Assembly (NCBI GenBank): GCA_023230325.1
Contig: JALNXN010000004.1
Coordinates: 1-64,000 of the forward strand
Direction of reading: 5' to 3'
Length of the DNA: 64,000 nucleotides
Source of the DNA: an archaeon
GTDB lineage: Archaea; Iainarchaeota; Iainarchaeia; Iainarchaeales; CSSED10-239
Part shown: one piece after another, positions 40,759 to 48,584 of the stretch
Position numbering within the stretch: position 1 is the first letter of the stretch
Layout: each line of letters opens with the position of its first letter
Notes under the pieces: generated by a model
The model's database searches: none
What the model was told of the DNA's origin: nothing
What the model saw: the letters and a program-made list of their open reading frames with translations, nothing else
Position numbers and translations under genes: made by a program

Positions 40759-41149
40759 AGTCTTGATTGATACAAATGTACTTATTTACATGTATGAAAA
40801 TAAAAAAGATATTTTTGAAAATGTAAAATCTTTAATACCAAATGTTGATTTTTATATTTTAGATAAAGTTTATGAAGAACTAGACAAAGTCTATAAAACA
40901 AAACCTATAAAAAATGAATTAATTAAAAGATATTTAAAAAAACTTGAAGTTATTGATAAATTTAAAATTATTAAAGTTGATCAAAAGATAATTGACTTAA
41001 GTCCAAAATATTTAAAAGTTGATAATCTTTTAGTATATTTTAGTGATAAATATTTAGTTTATACAAATGACCGAAAACTTAAAGAGAAATTAAAATTAAA
41101 TAATAAAAAAGTATTAACATTAAAAAGAGATGGTGTTGTCTTAAATTAA
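40742..41149 (+). CDS. PIN-domain protein in the aIF2 gamma operon
   Basis: The 135-residue protein has the PIN nuclease start LNKVLIDTNVLIYMYENK with the first conserved Asp, a mid-domain YILDKVYEELDKV containing a Glu, and a late YFSDKYLVYTNDRKLKEKL with Asp residues that complete the acidic set. A PIN gene directly after aIF2 gamma is a conserved archaeal arrangement (VapC9/Fcf1-like), unlinked to an antitoxin, so a role in rRNA processing is more likely than toxicity. ATG 40742 is chosen; it overlaps the aIF2 gamma end by 17 bases. Confidence 0.8.
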   Translation: MARLNKVLIDTNVLIYMYENKKDIFENVKSLIPNVDFYILDKVYEELDKVYKTKPIKNELIKRYLKKLEVIDKFKIIKVDQKIIDLSPKYLKVDNLLVYFSDKYLVYTNDRKLKEKLKLNNKKVLTLKRDGVVLN

Positions 41150-41216
41150 AAATTAAAATTATTTTTAAAAATTAAAATTATTTAAAAAATTGTAATTATT
41201 TGAAGGTGAAATAAAA

Positions 41217-41849
41217 ATGGGTTATAAAAAATTTAATATTGAAGGAACTGTTGCTGTCTCTCCTCTTAATCTTGCAGGAGATTTAAAGGATATTATCCTT
41301 GAGCAATTGAGTGTTGATTATGATGGAATTATGGATAAAGATATCGGACTTGTAATTTGTGTGACTGATGTTTTAGATTACAGCATTGGGGAAATTATTC
41401 CTGGAGATTCTGATGTGTTTTTTAAAGCAAAATTTTCAGTAATAACTTATTTACCAAAACTACATGAGGTTGTTTATGGAAAAATTACCCAAGCAACAGA
41501 CTTTGGTGCATTTATTAATGTTGGCCCTTTTGAAGGACTATGCCATGTCTCTCAAGTAATGCCTGACTTTAATTCCTTTAATCCTGAACTTCCTGGTTTT
41601 GTTGCAAAAGATAGTAAAAAAACTTTAGTTGTTGGAGACAAAGGTCTTTGTAGAATTGCAAATATTAGTTTTAAAAAGACAATTGCAGAAACAAAGATTG
41701 GTTTAACAATGAGACAATATGGTTTAGGGAAAGTTGAATGGCAAGCAATGGACTTTAAACAAGATACTGATAAGAAAAAAACAGTGTCAAAAACTACAAA
41801 GAAAGAAACAAAAAAATCTGCAGGTTCTAAAAAAGGTGGTAAAAAATGA
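41217..41849 (+). CDS. rpoE1: DNA-directed RNA polymerase subunit E' (Rpb7 homologue)
   Basis: Stalk subunit that binds emerging RNA together with subunit F. The 210-residue product has the N-terminal tip domain (VAVSPLNLAGDLKDIILEQL, about 10-80) and an S1-type OB domain with EVVYGKITQATDFGAFINVG and EGLCHVSQV. A Lys-rich tail ends it. GAAGGTGAAATAAAA precedes the ATG. The stop overlaps the Spt4 start (ATGA). Confidence 0.95.
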   Translation: MGYKKFNIEGTVAVSPLNLAGDLKDIILEQLSVDYDGIMDKDIGLVICVTDVLDYSIGEIIPGDSDVFFKAKFSVITYLPKLHEVVYGKITQATDFGAFINVGPFEGLCHVSQVMPDFNSFNPELPGFVAKDSKKTLVVGDKGLCRIANISFKKTIAETKIGLTMRQYGLGKVEWQAMDFKQDTDKKKTVSKTTKKETKKSAGSKKGGKK

Positions 41850-42070
41850 ATAAAAAAGTTTGTAGAAAATGTAGAAAAATAATTGTAGAAACAGAAATAA
41901 ATGCTAAAGGTAAGGAAGAAAGTTTAAAGGTTTGTCCTGTTTGTGGATCAACTGTGTTTACTACCTTTTGGAAAGGGACAGCTTTAGTTATTGATCCTGA
42001 CAAGTCAGAGATTGGTAAAGCTATGGATGTTTCAGTTCCTGGGAAATATGCTTTGAGGTTAAGTAGATAA
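41846..42070 (+). CDS. spt4: Transcription elongation factor Spt4
   Basis: Partner of Spt5/NusG that keeps RNA polymerase processive. The 74-residue product has zinc ligands CRKC and CPVCG, then the SPT4 core KGTALVIDPDKSEIGKAMDV and GKYALRL. It overlaps the RpoE' gene by four bases. In euryarchaea a DUF359 kinase gene (dephospho-CoA kinase) often follows; here S24e is next after about 100 bases of spacer. Confidence 0.95.
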   Translation: MNKKVCRKCRKIIVETEINAKGKEESLKVCPVCGSTVFTTFWKGTALVIDPDKSEIGKAMDVSVPGKYALRLSR

Positions 42071-42177
42071 ATTTTAAACAAAGAAATTAATAGTTATTTT
42101 ATAAATTAAATTTTTAGAAAGTAAAATTATTTATGTTTTATTTTTTTTAAAAATTAAATAAATTTAGGTGAAATTTT

Positions 42178-42528
42178 ATGGATATTGAAATAGAAAAATC
42201 AAGAAATGAATTGCTTTGTAGAACAAATGTTTTTGCAAAAATAAAATCAGCAAAAACAGTTTCTAGAAAAGATCTTGTTTCTAAGGTTTCTGCGATGTTA
42301 GGTGTAGACAAGAGTTTAGTAGTGGTTGATAAAATTGCTCAAAATTTTGGAGAAAAAAATGCCAGTGCTTATCTAAAGGTCTATGATGATGCAAAGAAAC
42401 TTAAAGAAATAGAATTGAAATATAAAATTAAAAGAACTGGTGAAATTGAAGAAGTGATTGATTCTAAAAAGGAAAAAGTAATTGAGTCTAAAAAAGAAGA
42501 AGTTATAAAACCAGAAAATAAAGAATAA
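42178..42528 (+). CDS. rps24e: Small subunit ribosomal protein eS24
   Basis: 30S protein specific to archaea/eukaryotes. The 116-residue product has KSRNELLCRTNVFAKIKSAK, VSAMLGVDKSLVVVDKIAQN, GEKNASAYLKVYDDAKKL and a Lys/Glu tail of two imperfect repeats (ESKKEEVI type). AGGTGAAATTTT precedes the ATG. Confidence 0.94.
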   Translation: MDIEIEKSRNELLCRTNVFAKIKSAKTVSRKDLVSKVSAMLGVDKSLVVVDKIAQNFGEKNASAYLKVYDDAKKLKEIELKYKIKRTGEIEEVIDSKKEKVIESKKEEVIKPENKE

Positions 42529-42552
42529 ATAAAATTGAAATTGTGAGTGATT

Positions 42553-42777
42553 ATGGCAAAGAAGAAAGGTGGCGGAGAAAAGAAAGGTAAAAAAACTAGG
42601 AAGAAAACAACTAATGTTAAAAAAAGTGAGTTTTATACTGTTTCTAATAACTCTGTTGAAAGACTTGGAAAAGATTGTCCAAAATGTGGGGCTGGAGTAA
42701 AGATGGCTGCACATAAGGAGAAAGATAATAAAACTAGATTTGCTTGTGGTAAGTGCGGACTTACTACTTGGGAATAG
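42553..42777 (+). CDS. rps27ae: Small subunit ribosomal protein eS31 (S27ae)
   Basis: Zinc-binding 30S head protein. The 74-residue product has a Lys/Gly-rich N-terminus and the zinc ribbon CPKCGAG ... CGKCGLTTW. ATG 42553 is preferred; GTGAGTGATT directly upstream is the ribosome binding signal. The Kae1 gene that follows S27ae in many archaea is missing; a CPBP protease gene is the next frame. Confidence 0.93.
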   Translation: MAKKKGGGEKKGKKTRKKTTNVKKSEFYTVSNNSVERLGKDCPKCGAGVKMAAHKEKDNKTRFACGKCGLTTWE

Positions 42778-42869
42778 TTTTTTTATAATTTAGATTGGAA
42801 AGTAAAAAAGGGTGATTAAAGATTTATTTTCTATTAGATTTCTTTTTCTTTTTTTTTCCAATTTATTTT
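42778..42869 (+). terminator. Terminator-like spacer after S27ae
   Basis: T-rich runs and a long-range inverted repeat, ATTGGAAA near 42794 against TTTCCAAT near 42856, bracket an orphan ribosome binding site (GGGTGAT near 42811) that is not followed by an acceptable start codon or frame. Confidence 0.35.
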
Positions 42870-43355
42870 GTGTTTTTTTTAAATAGAAAAATAAAATTAA
42901 AAGAAATATTTTATAATTTTGGGTTAAGAAAGATATCTTTTTCTAATCTAGTTAAGCACACATTAATTCTTTTTTTTTTAATTTTTATAATTAGTATTTC
43001 TTTAAGCACAATTTTTACTTTTGTAGGTTTAGATGATCTTCATCTAGTAAGTAGCACAATTCTTTCTATACCTCTCTTGTATATCTTCTATTTATTTGTA
43101 ATTAGAGTATTTTTAGAAGAATGGTTTTTTAGAGGTTTTCTTGTTAACAGAATTGGAGTTTATTTATCTTCCTTGTTGTTTGCAATAGGGCACATCTCAT
43201 ATGGCTCAATTGTTGAAGTTATTGGTGCCTTTATTCTTGGAGTTGTTCTTGGTAAATATTATTTAAAGACTAAGAATCTTTGGGTTAATTATTTAGCACA
43301 TTTTTTATATAATTTTTCAGCTTTTCTTCTAATGACTCTTGCACAAACTTTATAA
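42870..43355 (+). CDS. CPBP family intramembrane metalloprotease
   Basis: Membrane protease of the CAAX-processing/bacteriocin-processing (Abi) type. The 161-residue product has four to five membrane helices and all three motifs: EEWFFR (83-88), FAIGH with His108, and the HxxxN of AHFLYNF (His144, Asn148). The likely start is GTG 42870; no better in-frame ATG exists and its upstream signal is weak. It has the same strand as S27ae and stands where Kae1 is common in relatives. Substrates are unknown. Confidence 0.85.
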   Translation: MFFLNRKIKLKEIFYNFGLRKISFSNLVKHTLILFFLIFIISISLSTIFTFVGLDDLHLVSSTILSIPLLYIFYLFVIRVFLEEWFFRGFLVNRIGVYLSSLLFAIGHISYGSIVEVIGAFILGVVLGKYYLKTKNLWVNYLAHFLYNFSAFLLMTLAQTL

Positions 43356-43477
43356 CTTTTAAATTAACTTCTTATTAGTAAATAACTCTAATATTGCTTA
43401 TTTTTGTTTTATATAGTATGATTCTTATTTGTGGTACTTTTAAAGTGTTTATAATGTATTTTTATGCACACCTATAT

Positions 43478-43485
43478 TTTATAAA
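43478..43485 (+). promoter_or_regulatory. TATA box for the structured RNA candidate
   Basis: TTTATAAA followed by an alternating AT run. With usual archaeal spacing the transcript would begin near 43508-43512, just ahead of the structured region. No protein frame longer than about 36 codons starts downstream. Confidence 0.5.
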
Positions 43486-43507
43486 TATATATATACGGCT
43501 CACACTA

Positions 43508-43700
43508 TACTTATATTGGATTGTTTAATTCAAAGTTAGGTTCAAGAATTAGAGAGAGAGTTTTTGAGCTTATCAAAAGGAGATGGTATAAAGAGCGGAG
43601 AAAATAATTGATGACTATACAACTGCAATCCGATAGTTGAGGGAATAAACCCACCAGGTTTCATGGAAACATATTAGGACTGATTCCCTCATCTTGAACA
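43508..43700 (+). ncRNA. Structured non-coding RNA candidate
   Basis: A GC-enriched block in a gene-free 595-base gap, with its own TATA box and T-rich end. Seen stems: ACTAT (43614-43618) with ATAGT (43633-43637); a perfect 9-bp closing stem TGAGGGAAT (43638-43646) with ATTCCCTCA (43683-43691). Inside it GGTTT can pair either with AAACC (43647-43651) or, shifted by one base, with GAAAC (43666-43670), so two hairpins exclude each other. In 43641-43700, 25 of 60 bases are G or C. The strand is inferred from promoter and terminator. It does not match any RNA family that I recognise (not tRNA, and no RNase P or SRP consensus seen). Confidence 0.5.
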
Positions 43701-43750
43701 TTTTCATTTTTTAAATAACTTTTTTTAATAATCTAATTTTTCTTTTTTTA
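43701..43750 (+). terminator. T-rich terminator behind the RNA candidate
   Basis: T5 to T7 runs interrupted by A/C follow the last stem. This is the expected 3' boundary for the upstream RNA. The rest of the gap to 43877 shows no gene. Confidence 0.45.
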
Positions 43751-43877
43751 ATTACCGTTACCTTTTCTTTAATTTTAGTAACTTTTAATTATTAATTTCA
43801 AAAATAGAAATTATAAATATCTTTTTCTTATATATTATAATTAAAATACATTATTCTTTACACACAATATAAATATC

Positions 43878-43885
43878 TTTATAAA
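43878..43885 (+). promoter_or_regulatory. TATA box of the P-type ATPase gene
   Basis: TTTATAAA lies 66-73 bases before the ATG, indicating a leader of around 40 bases independent of the upstream RNA candidate. Confidence 0.5.
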
Positions 43886-43950
43886 ATATATGACCCCTTA
43901 TTCTAATACAAATAACTTTTAATACAAATAATTAAAAAAAGAAATCACAT

Positions 43951-46638
43951 ATGTTCTTAATAAATACAAAATTCTCAGAATTATTAAAACAAAAAAAATC
44001 TTCTGTAACTTTAGGTTTAGAAAGTAAAGATGCAAAACAAAGATTAATTAAATTTGGAGCAAACGAATTAATTAAAAACAAAAAAGGGAATCTACTAAAA
44101 ATTATAATAAGGCAATTTAAAAATGCATTAATCTTGTTACTTGTTTTTGCTGGCTTTCTATCTTTGTTTCTAGGAAATACAATTGAGTCAATTGCAATTT
44201 TTGTAATTATAATTTTAAATATAATTTTAGGCTTTATCCAAGAATACAGAGCAGAAAAAGCAATTGATGCTTTAAAAAAAATATCAGAACCATTCACAAG
44301 AGTTATAAGGGATGGTGTGACTTTAAAAATTCCTTCAAAAGAAGTTGTTGTTGGAGATATAGTTGTTATTGAGGCAGGAGATATTGTTTCTTGTGATGGT
44401 GTCTTGTTTGAAACTTCAAGCCTAGAAATTGAAGAAGCTTCTTTGACAGGTGAGTCTTTAGCTTCAAAAAAATCTGTTACTTCTAAAGATATAAATTCTC
44501 AAACAATTACAAAAGATGCCTTTGTCTACATGGGAACAACAGTAACCTATGGTAAAGGAAAATATCTAGTTACAAGTACAGGAATGAACACAGAGTTTGG
44601 AAAGATTGCAAAATCTTTACATGAAACAAAAGAAACACTTACACCTCTACAAATAAAATTTAAAAAACTTGCAAGACAGATTGGAATTGTTGCTGTAATT
44701 TTAATTATTATTGTTTTACTTTTAGGACTCTTACAAAACACTTTATCTTTTGAAAAAATGATCTTGTTTGCTTTAGCTTTAACTGTGTCTACAATTCCAA
44801 ATTCTTTACCAATCATTGTAACTGTTGGCTTATCTATTGGTTCTAAAAAACTTGCAAAACAAAACCTTCTAATAAAGACTCTTCCTGCTGCTGAAAGCCT
44901 TGGCTCAGTAACAATCATTGTTAGTGATAAAACAGGAACAATTACCAAAAATCAAATGACAGCCACGCAACTTTACATAAATCATAAAATAATAGATGTG
45001 ACAGGAACTGGGTATGTTCCAAAAGGAGAATTCTATTTTAATAATAGATTAGTAAATAAAAAAGAATTAGAATTATTATTAAAGATAGGTTACTTGTGTA
45101 ATAACTCAAAGCTTACAAAAAAAGAAAATAGACATGAGATAATTGGAGATCCAACAGAAGGGGCATTGATTGTTTTAGGTGAAAAACAAAACATTAAAGA
45201 AGATCTTAAAAATTATTCTCTAATTGAAGAATTGCCATTTGATTCTGATAGAAAAATAATGTCTTCAATCTATAGTAATAATTTAGTTAACAAAAAAGAA
45301 GCATATGTTAAAGGAGCTTATGATCTTTTAATTAAAAGATGCACAAAGATTTTAGATGATGGAAAGATAAGAGCAATTACTAAAAAGGATATTACTAAGT
45401 TAAATGAAATAAATATACTTTTTGCAAACAAAGCTCTAAGAGTTTTAGGTCTAGCTTACAAAGATGTTTCTAATCTTAAAAAATATAATTTTAAAAACAT
45501 AGAAGAAGATCTAGTTTTTGTGGGGCTAGTGGGGATGATTGATCCTCCAAGAGACGAAATTAAACAGGCAATTGCTGATTGTAAGAGTGCTGGAATAGAA
45601 ACTATGATTGTTACAGGAGACCATGCGACAACAACTATTGCTGTTGCAAAACAGATTGGTATCTATAAAAAAGATGATGTTGTTCTAACTGGAAAAGATG
45701 TTGAAGAAATGAGTGACTTACAACTTGAAAACATAATTGATAAAATTAGAATTGTTGCAAGAGTCTTACCAATTCAGAAATTAAGAATCGTCTCTGCTTT
45801 ACAAAAGAAAGGGCATGTTGTTGCAATGACAGGAGATGGTGTTAATGATTCTCCTGCTTTAAAAAAGGCAGATATCGGGGTGTCTATGGGTATTACTGGA
45901 ACTGATGTTTCAAAAGAAGTCTCAAAAGCTATACTTGTAGATGATAATTTTGCAACAATTGTAAATGGTATAAAAGAAGGTAGAAACATCTATGATAAGA
46001 TGATTAAGTCTGCAAAATATTTGTTATCTTGTAATGCTGGAGAAATCTTTACTGTCTTTTTTGCAATACTTTTGGGCTTTCCTTTACCACTCTTACCTTT
46101 ACAGATTTTGTTGATGAGCATTTTAACTGATGACTTTCCTGCTTTAGGTCTAGGCTTTGAAAAAGGAGAGCCTAAGATTATGAAAAGACCTCCAAGGGTG
46201 CCAAATGAGAATCCAATTTCTAGAAAATTATTTTTATCAATTATTATTTTTGGTTTTATTATGGGTTTAGGCACATTATTATTATTTAATAGTTATTTAC
46301 CATTTGGTCTTTCTAAGGCACAAACAGTTGCTTTTACAACTCTTGTTATGTTTCAAGTCTTTGCAGTAGTTAGTAGTAGAAGGTTGTATAGTGGTTTTAG
46401 ACACTTAAACCCATTTACAAATAAATATTTATCAGGTGCAATATTTTTGTCAATAGCAATTCAATTAATTGTAATTTATTTCCCTCCATTACAAATTGTC
46501 TTTGGAACAGTTTCTTTAGCCTTAATTGATTGGGTAAAGATAATTGTAGTTTCAAGTTTAGGTTTTATAATTATGGAAGTTAGTAAGCTTTTCTTTCAAA
46601 AAGAAAAGATCTCTTCTTTTGTTCTTAAAAAGATTTAA
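43951..46638 (+). CDS. P-type cation-transporting ATPase (type II, Ca-pump-like)
   Basis: Membrane pump of 895 residues. Motifs: actuator TGES (166-169), phosphorylation DKTGT (326-330), ATP-binding MTGDGVNDSPALKKADIG, and about ten membrane helices in the 2+2+6 pattern of type II pumps. The helix-4 ion motif is PNSLP (283-287), not PEGLP as in Ca pumps; helix 5 keeps NAGE; helix 6 reads MSILTDDFPAL, with Ser where Ca pumps have Asn. The ion-coordinating Glu of helix 4 is therefore absent and the transported ion is uncertain. No partner gene adjoins it. The start codon is ATG 43951 without a clear ribosome binding site. Confidence 0.88.
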   Translation: MFLINTKFSELLKQKKSSVTLGLESKDAKQRLIKFGANELIKNKKGNLLKIIIRQFKNALILLLVFAGFLSLFLGNTIESIAIFVIIILNIILGFIQEYRAEKAIDALKKISEPFTRVIRDGVTLKIPSKEVVVGDIVVIEAGDIVSCDGVLFETSSLEIEEASLTGESLASKKSVTSKDINSQTITKDAFVYMGTTVTYGKGKYLVTSTGMNTEFGKIAKSLHETKETLTPLQIKFKKLARQIGIVAVILIIIVLLLGLLQNTLSFEKMILFALALTVSTIPNSLPIIVTVGLSIGSKKLAKQNLLIKTLPAAESLGSVTIIVSDKTGTITKNQMTATQLYINHKIIDVTGTGYVPKGEFYFNNRLVNKKELELLLKIGYLCNNSKLTKKENRHEIIGDPTEGALIVLGEKQNIKEDLKNYSLIEELPFDSDRKIMSSIYSNNLVNKKEAYVKGAYDLLIKRCTKILDDGKIRAITKKDITKLNEINILFANKALRVLGLAYKDVSNLKKYNFKNIEEDLVFVGLVGMIDPPRDEIKQAIADCKSAGIETMIVTGDHATTTIAVAKQIGIYKKDDVVLTGKDVEEMSDLQLENIIDKIRIVARVLPIQKLRIVSALQKKGHVVAMTGDGVNDSPALKKADIGVSMGITGTDVSKEVSKAILVDDNFATIVNGIKEGRNIYDKMIKSAKYLLSCNAGEIFTVFFAILLGFPLPLLPLQILLMSILTDDFPALGLGFEKGEPKIMKRPPRVPNENPISRKLFLSIIIFGFIMGLGTLLLFNSYLPFGLSKAQTVAFTTLVMFQVFAVVSSRRLYSGFRHLNPFTNKYLSGAIFLSIAIQLIVIYFPPLQIVFGTVSLALIDWVKIIVVSSLGFIIMEVSKLFFQKEKISSFVLKKI

Positions 46639-46725
46639 TTTTTTTCATTTTTCTCTTTTTTTAAAATAAATATATATATATTCTTTTTCTTACCTTAATT
46701 ATTTACAATTTAGGAAAGATTACTT

Positions 46726-47064
46726 ATGAGTGAAACTAAAGAAATAATAACTTTTAAAGACTTTATGAAACTAGACATTAAGATTGGAAAAATTATAAAT
46801 GTAGAGAAAGTTCCAAACTCCAATAAATTGTTTAAGATGCAATTTGATTTTGGGGATTTTCAAAGACAGATAGTTGCCGGAATTGCAACTAAATATACAG
46901 AAGAAGATTTACTTAGTAAACAGATACCTGTAATTGTAAATTTAGAGCCAAGATTGATAATGGGACTAAATAGTCAAGGGATGATTCTTGCAGTTGGAGA
47001 GATTGATGTTGATGCTTTGTTATTCCCTTCACAAGATGTTAAGAATGGGTCTCCTGTTCATTAA
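46726..47064 (+). CDS. tRNA-binding OB-fold protein (MetRS C-terminal/CsaA-like)
   Basis: The 112-residue product has FKDFMKLDIKIGKIINVEKV, VPNSNKLFKMQFDFG, QIVAGIATKYTEEDL and LEPRLIMGLNSQGMILAV, the complete EMAPII/MetG-beta OB-fold. In archaea this stands alone as the MetRS beta subunit or as a CsaA-like chaperone; the sequence does not decide. It probably binds tRNA non-specifically. tRNA-Ser follows 44 bases downstream. Confidence 0.88.
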   Translation: MSETKEIITFKDFMKLDIKIGKIINVEKVPNSNKLFKMQFDFGDFQRQIVAGIATKYTEEDLLSKQIPVIVNLEPRLIMGLNSQGMILAVGEIDVDALLFPSQDVKNGSPVH

Positions 47065-47108
47065 CTTTTCTTTTTAATATTTTTTTAAATTTTTTATTTT
47101 TTTGTAAC

Positions 47109-47191
47109 GCAGAGGTGGCAGAGTGGTCAAATGCACAAGCCTGGAAAGCTTGAGTCGTTAGACTTCGCGAGTTCGAATCTCGTCCTCTGCG
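47109..47191 (+). tRNA. trnS-GGA: tRNA-Ser (anticodon GGA)
   Basis: An 83-base class II tRNA. The acceptor stem pairs GCAGAGG with CCTCTGC, with discriminator G as is typical for serine. The anticodon stem CAAGC/GCTTG encloses CTGGAAA, giving GGA. A long variable arm (AGTCGTTAGACTTCGC region) and T-arm GAG-TTCGAAT-CTC are present. CCA is not encoded and there is no intron. Confidence 0.95.
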
Positions 47192-47277
47192 TCTGATTTC
47201 CATTTCGATTTTAATTTTTCCTTTTACCATCTAAATCTTAAATTACAAATTAATTTTTCTTAAAATTAATAAATATA

Positions 47278-47285
47278 TTTATAAA
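47278..47285 (+). promoter_or_regulatory. TATA box of the cysteine desulfurase gene
   Basis: TTTATAAA at 35-42 bases before the ATG, followed by AGAGGT as ribosome binding site (47307-47312). Confidence 0.5.
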
Positions 47286-47319
47286 TAATTTGAAGTAAAT
47301 ATTAAAGAGGTTATTAAAG

Positions 47320-48540
47320 ATGAACTTAGAAAAACATAGAAAAGACTTTCCAATTTTAAATTTAAAAAAAAATAAAATAATTTATTTTGATAATGCTGCT
47401 TCTTCCTTAAAGCCAAAACAGGTAATTAAAGCAATTAATAATTATTATAATGACTACCCTGCAAATGTGCATAGAGGAATACATAGGCTCTCCATGCAAG
47501 CCTCGATTGTCTATGAAAAAGCACACGAAGACATAGCTTCTTTTTTTAATTGCAAAAAGGAAGAAGTTATCTTTACACAGAATAGCACAGATGCAATTAA
47601 CCTAATAATGTATAGCTTATACAATTCAAATTATTTTAAGAAAGGCGACGAAATAATTACAAGCATAGAAGAACATCATGCAAATTTTGTGCCTTGGCAA
47701 TTTTTAGCAAAAAAATTAAAATTAAAATTAAAGTTTATAAAGTTAACAAAAGATCAAAAGTTAGATGTTTTAGACTTAAAAAAAATAATAACTTCTAAAA
47801 CAAAATTAGTGGCAATTGCACACATCTCAAACACCTTAGGAGTAATTAACCTAATCTCTGAAATAATAAAAATTGCACATTCAAAAAAATCATTAGTGCT
47901 AGTCGATGGTTCTCAATCAGCTCCTCATCTAAAAATAGACTTTGAAAGATTAGATTGTGATTTTTTTGTAGCAACTGCACATAAGATGCTTGGACCAACT
48001 GGGATTGGTTGTGTTATAGGTAAAGAAAAGTTATTAAATAAATTTGAACCATTTAGGTTTGGAGGAGACATGATCAGTAATGTTACCTTAAAAGAATCAA
48101 AATGGAATAGTTTACCTTATAAGTTTGAAGCTGGAACCCCAAACATCTCTGGAGTCTTTGGTTTTTTAGAAGCTGTTAATTATCTTAAAAAAGTTGGTGT
48201 TAATAATATTTACAAACATGATAAAGAGATCTTAAAATATGCTTATGAAAAACTAAAAGAAATTAAAAATATTATAATTTATAATTGTAAAGACATAGAC
48301 AACCAGATAGGAATAATAATCTTTAATCTTAAAGGAATTGAGGCAATTGAACTTTCAGCTCTTTTAGATGAGATTTCAGGAGTTGCTACAAGAGCAGGCA
48401 TGCACTGTGCTCAACCAATAATTGAAACCTTTGATAGAAAGGGAGTTGTTAGGGCATCCTTTTATTTTTATAATACCAAAAAAGAAGTTGATGTCTTTGT
48501 AAAGACTTTAAAAAAGATTGACTTGATGGTAAACAAATAG
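47320..48540 (+). CDS. sufS: Cysteine desulfurase, SufS type
   Basis: PLP enzyme that takes sulfur from cysteine for Fe-S clusters and tRNA thiolation. The 406-residue product is the group II form: IIYFDNAASSLKPKQVI start, IFTQNSTDAINLI, EEHHANFVPW, the PLP lysine K222 in TAHKMLGPTG, and the active cysteine C363 in RAGMHCAQP. No SufE/SufU, SufBCD or IscU gene is adjacent. The presence of Fe-S motifs in RpoD in the same window fits a need for this enzyme. Confidence 0.95.
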   Translation: MNLEKHRKDFPILNLKKNKIIYFDNAASSLKPKQVIKAINNYYNDYPANVHRGIHRLSMQASIVYEKAHEDIASFFNCKKEEVIFTQNSTDAINLIMYSLYNSNYFKKGDEIITSIEEHHANFVPWQFLAKKLKLKLKFIKLTKDQKLDVLDLKKIITSKTKLVAIAHISNTLGVINLISEIIKIAHSKKSLVLVDGSQSAPHLKIDFERLDCDFFVATAHKMLGPTGIGCVIGKEKLLNKFEPFRFGGDMISNVTLKESKWNSLPYKFEAGTPNISGVFGFLEAVNYLKKVGVNNIYKHDKEILKYAYEKLKEIKNIIIYNCKDIDNQIGIIIFNLKGIEAIELSALLDEISGVATRAGMHCAQPIIETFDRKGVVRASFYFYNTKKEVDVFVKTLKKIDLMVNK

Positions 48541-48584
48541 TTTAGATTGTAAACAAATATTTTTTTAGAAATAACAAGAACCAA

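Noticed and set aside
40742..41149. PIN protein as toxin of a toxin-antitoxin pair
   Set aside because: No antitoxin gene adjoins it, and a PIN gene after aIF2 gamma is a conserved archaeal arrangement.
43419..43529. 36-codon frame starting with ATG in the gap before the RNA candidate
   Set aside because: It runs through the TATA box and encodes a low-information hydrophobic/aromatic peptide without a ribosome binding site.
43578..43622. Resemblance to a fluoride riboswitch (GGAGATGG ... TTGATGACTATAC with GTATA/TATAC pairing)
   Set aside because: The pseudoknot-like pairing is possible, but the first stem required by that family cannot form and the downstream ATPase has a separate promoter.
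43612..43684. Box C/D sRNA from the TGATGA and CTGA sequences in the gap
   Set aside because: The boxes are too far apart for an archaeal C/D sRNA, internal C'/D' boxes are absent and the 9-bp stem falls between them.
47039..47230. Minus-strand frame across the tRNA-Ser gene
   Set aside because: It is the antisense of a clear tRNA and of the adjoining gene end, and its product looks like translated tRNA.
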